Of a stretch of 64,000 nt of DNA, positions 62,311-64,000 are shown in pieces. Location of the stretch: positions 807,001 through 871,000 of the forward strand of contig NZ_CP137555.1 in assembly GCF_033723955.1 (NCBI RefSeq), written 5' to 3'. The DNA comes from Microbulbifer pacificus. Lineage in GTDB: Bacteria > Pseudomonadota > Gammaproteobacteria > Pseudomonadales > Cellvibrionaceae. Within the stretch, counting starts at the first letter, position 1. The number at the start of each line of letters is the position of its first letter. A program made the translations under genes and the position numbers. The notes beneath the pieces were generated by a model. The model was not told the DNA's origin and ran no database searches. It saw only the letters and a program-made list of their open reading frames with translations.

Positions 62311-62463
62311 GCCGTTCTGGCCGATGGTCGCGCCAAAGGACGCGGAGAAGCTGGCGATGGCGGGGGAAACTTTCAGCTCGTCGATCTGGGTGTCCACATT
62401 CAGCGGGATGATCGCCGCACTGGAGCGGGAACTGAAAGCGAACACCAGCGGCAGCACGTTCAC
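62311..62463 (-). pseudogene. Relic of a sodium/dicarboxylate-type (TcyP/YdjN-like) symporter
   Basis: The minus strand here encodes [20 protein letters not shown], then [20 protein letters not shown], then FGATIGQNG, a stretch that is near-identical in kind to the conserved helical-hairpin region of DAACS-family transporters such as TcyP/YdjN. Only about 50 codons remain. Upstream the frame runs at once into the stop of the thioredoxin gene, and downstream of QNG the family sequence is lost. No other part of such a transporter is seen nearby. This is therefore a decayed remnant, the rest having been deleted. The remaining 62161-62310 region otherwise holds only the promoter side of the glycine-zipper gene. 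Confidence 0.8.
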
Positions 62464-62472
62464 CGCTAACGT

Positions 62473-62964
62473 TTATTGCTGTACTTGCGCCACGGCCGCG
62501 GCAAGTGATTCCGCCGTTTGCGGGCCTACCAGGGTGCGCCGCCACTGACCGCTGGCGTCGATGATAAATGTGGAGGGCAGTACTTGCGGCACGGGCTGGC
62601 CCCAGCGGCCTTCCGGGGCGTTGGCCAGCAAAGGGAATTCGATGGCAAATTTCTCCGCCTGCTGCTTAACCTGCCCCGCCGGCAGCTGATCGAAATTGAT
62701 CCCGAGCACCATGACTTTGTCACCGTGCGCGCGATAAAAGGCATTCAGCTCGGGGATTTCCAACCGGCATGGCGCACACCATTCGGCCCAGTAGTTCACC
62801 AGCAGAATCTTGCCCTCGGTGTGCAGAGATTTACCGTCGATAGACTGCAAGCCGCCGCTGCGGCTTTCACACCCGCCAACCAAAAACGCGGTGAGCAACA
62901 GCAGGATGAACGGGGCAAAACGATTAAGAGCTGGTGGTGCGGCTCGAAGATTTGGCGCGGGCAT
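62473..62964 (-). CDS. TlpA/ResA-like thioredoxin-fold lipoprotein
   Basis: The 163-residue product has a lipoprotein signal (lipobox VGGC, Cys32) and a thioredoxin fold with the redox pair C63-A-P-C66 in NYWAEWCAPCRLEIPEL and the cis-proline in LPSTFIID. It should act as a membrane-anchored periplasmic disulfide reductant, for example in cytochrome maturation or protection of cysteines. The ATG at 62964 lies inside the end of the upstream YihY-family gene (41-base overlap) with AAGGAA nine bases upstream, so the two are in one operon. A transporter relic follows its stop. Confidence 0.9.
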   Translation of the reverse strand: MPAPNLRAAPPALNRFAPFILLLLTAFLVGGCESRSGGLQSIDGKSLHTEGKILLVNYWAEWCAPCRLEIPELNAFYRAHGDKVMVLGINFDQLPAGQVKQQAEKFAIEFPLLANAPEGRWGQPVPQVLPSTFIIDASGQWRRTLVGPQTAESLAAAVAQVQQ

Positions 62965-64000
62965 TGCGGCTGCTTCCTTTGCTGGCAGGCTTGTTATCGT
63001 TGCTGTTATTTTCCGGTGCGGGCAACTCCCTGGTTTCCGCTAGCGGCTCCACGGACTTCTCCAGCAGCTCCTTCGCCATGGACTCACGAAACAGATCCCC
63101 GAGACTCTGGGAGAGATGCGCGTGTGAGAAATCGCGCGCTTCACGGAAGCGCGCATCGACGTCGCGATACCAAGGGCGCACCTGCAGTTCGCGGTGGCCG
63201 CTCTCCGGCAGCGGCGCCGGGTGCAGCCAGTCGAGCATCTGCTCGAGGGTGACGGAGTCCAGATCCCGCACCAGCACATGTTCGTTGCGGTCGGTCTGCG
63301 CGATCACCTTGTTGGCTTGCAGGATTTCGCGGATACGCCGCCACTGTGCGGGGCGGATGCCCGCGCGGGAAATATCCTGCTCGCTCACCGGCAGGCCCTT
63401 CTGGTAATTGCTGAAAAATTTCGACATCAGCACCAGCGTTGCCACCAGATCGGAATAATTGCGCCCCTGCGCGGCGGCGTGGTACGCGGACAGGGTCCGC
63501 ACCAGCACACAGCCCGCCAGCACAATCATCCACATGGTGTAGATCCAGATCAGAAACATCGGCACAAACGCAAAGGCACCGTAAATCGCCTGCACCGAGC
63601 TGCGCGACACGATCAACCCGAACAGGTACTTGGCCGCCTCAAACGCTATCGCGGTAATCACACCACCGGCGAGCCCGTGGCGCAGTGGCACCCGGCAATT
63701 GGGTACCGCCACAAACAGCAGGGTGAAGGCGATGGCAGTAAAAATGAAAGGCAGCACCCGCAACACACTCGGCAACAGGCCGAGACTGTCGTTCTGGGCG
63801 AGTACCTTTTGCGAAAACAGGTAGGTCGTGGCCGCCATGCCCGCGCCCAGCAGGATCGGCCCCAGGCTCAAAATGGCCCAGTACAACAGGAAACTGGAAA
63901 CCCCCTTGCGCCCCCTGGGAATATCCCAGATGGCATTGAAGGTGGTCTCGATGTTTTTCAGCAGGAAACCCGCGGTGAGCAGCAGCATGGCGATACCCGC
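62924..64000 (-). CDS. YihY/BrkB-family inner-membrane protein (5' end outside the window)
   Basis: The frame is open to the right edge of the window, so the first part of the gene is missing. The visible 358 or so residues include several membrane helices (LLYWAILSLGPILLGAGMA, VLPFIFTAIAFTLLFVAV, FVPMFLIWIYTMWMIVLAGCV) and the YihY/UPF0761 landmark AIYGAFAFVPMFLIWIY. A cytoplasmic winged-helix-like region follows (SEQDISRAGIRPAQWRRIREILQANKVIA), then a long basic, serine-rich tail ending RTTSS. The family was once called ribonuclease BN by mistake and its real function is unknown. It overlaps the thioredoxin gene by 41 bases. Confidence 0.88.
   Translation of the reverse strand, partial: AGIAMLLLTAGFLLKNIETTFNAIWDIPRGRKGVSSFLLYWAILSLGPILLGAGMAATTYLFSQKVLAQNDSLGLLPSVLRVLPFIFTAIAFTLLFVAVPNCRVPLRHGLAGGVITAIAFEAAKYLFGLIVSRSSVQAIYGAFAFVPMFLIWIYTMWMIVLAGCVLVRTLSAYHAAAQGRNYSDLVATLVLMSKFFSNYQKGLPVSEQDISRAGIRPAQWRRIREILQANKVIAQTDRNEHVLVRDLDSVTLEQMLDWLHPAPLPESGHRELQVRPWYRDVDARFREARDFSHAHLSQSLGDLFRESMAKELLEKSVEPLAETRELPAPENNSNDNKPASKGSSRNARAKSSSRTTSS

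Overview
The window is dense, GC-rich (about 60 %) chromosomal DNA from a gammaproteobacterium. Several proteins read like Pseudomonas relatives: EF-P with Arg32 next to EarP, a PA0069-type radical SAM protein and an LdcA-like decarboxylase. Together with an OmpA/TonB-receptor envelope and frequent GTG/TTG starts, this suggests a marine Cellvibrionales-type bacterium, perhaps Microbulbifer-like. The genus is an inference; no rRNA or tRNA gene was recognised.

Layout. 1-5 kb: the end of a YgiM-like SH3 protein, a tightly overlapping operon (cyclophilin, divergent PdxJ, DUF2520 dehydrogenase-like protein, TrmH-family methyltransferase), then an OmpA porin. 5.4-10 kb: an iron-uptake operon read leftward (Fur box, secreted helical protein, FbpA-FbpB-FbpC). 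10.4-13 kb: a membrane class III cyclase overlapping a coiled-coil lipoprotein. 13-20.5 kb: LdcA-like decarboxylase, efp and its rhamnosyltransferase earP, guaA, guaB. 20.6-25.3 kb: xseA, a lytic transglycosylase with two solute-binding domains, and a quinone oxidoreductase whose 3' end overlaps it. 25.4-34.8 kb: TonB receptor, a pair of acyl-CoA dehydrogenases, pdxH, and a guanidino-oxopentanoate decarboxylase with an aldehyde dehydrogenase. 34.8-37.6 kb: a long structured leader, a 71-residue protein, kbl and tdh (threonine to glycine). 38-45 kb: CPA1 antiporter with a glutamate-synthase-like flavoprotein, an SOS-box-controlled radical SAM gene, and an arsRC-acr3-arsH operon. 45-54.2 kb: GIY-YIG protein, a YjfL-YjfM-YjfC-type operon, TSUP transporter, small DUF proteins, a PAP2-glycosyltransferase pair and a large acyl-CoA dehydrogenase. 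54.2-58.1 kb: an M20 peptidase, then an AT-rich accessory patch of small hypothetical, partly broken genes. 58.1-64 kb: a PepSY / PhoP-like / PhoQ-like / deacetylase operon, a glycine-zipper protein, a transporter relic, a TlpA-like thioredoxin and a YihY-family protein cut by the window edge.

The most notable unexplained structure is a family of nested palindromic intergenic repeats at 37630-37725, 37816-37909 and 50316-50424. Each copy has outer arms that pair, an almost invariant 26-nt core and an 11-bp inner hairpin with a GTCC(C)T loop. Arm sequences differ completely between copies but stay self-complementary, and every copy lies in sense orientation downstream of a gene's 3' end. A second, unrelated 145-bp palindrome lies at 42142-42286. 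The second candidate is the roughly 220-nt leader before the small-protein/kbl/tdh genes, which has a good promoter and a hairpin that hides the ribosome binding site. No CRISPR array, prophage or intact insertion sequence was seen.
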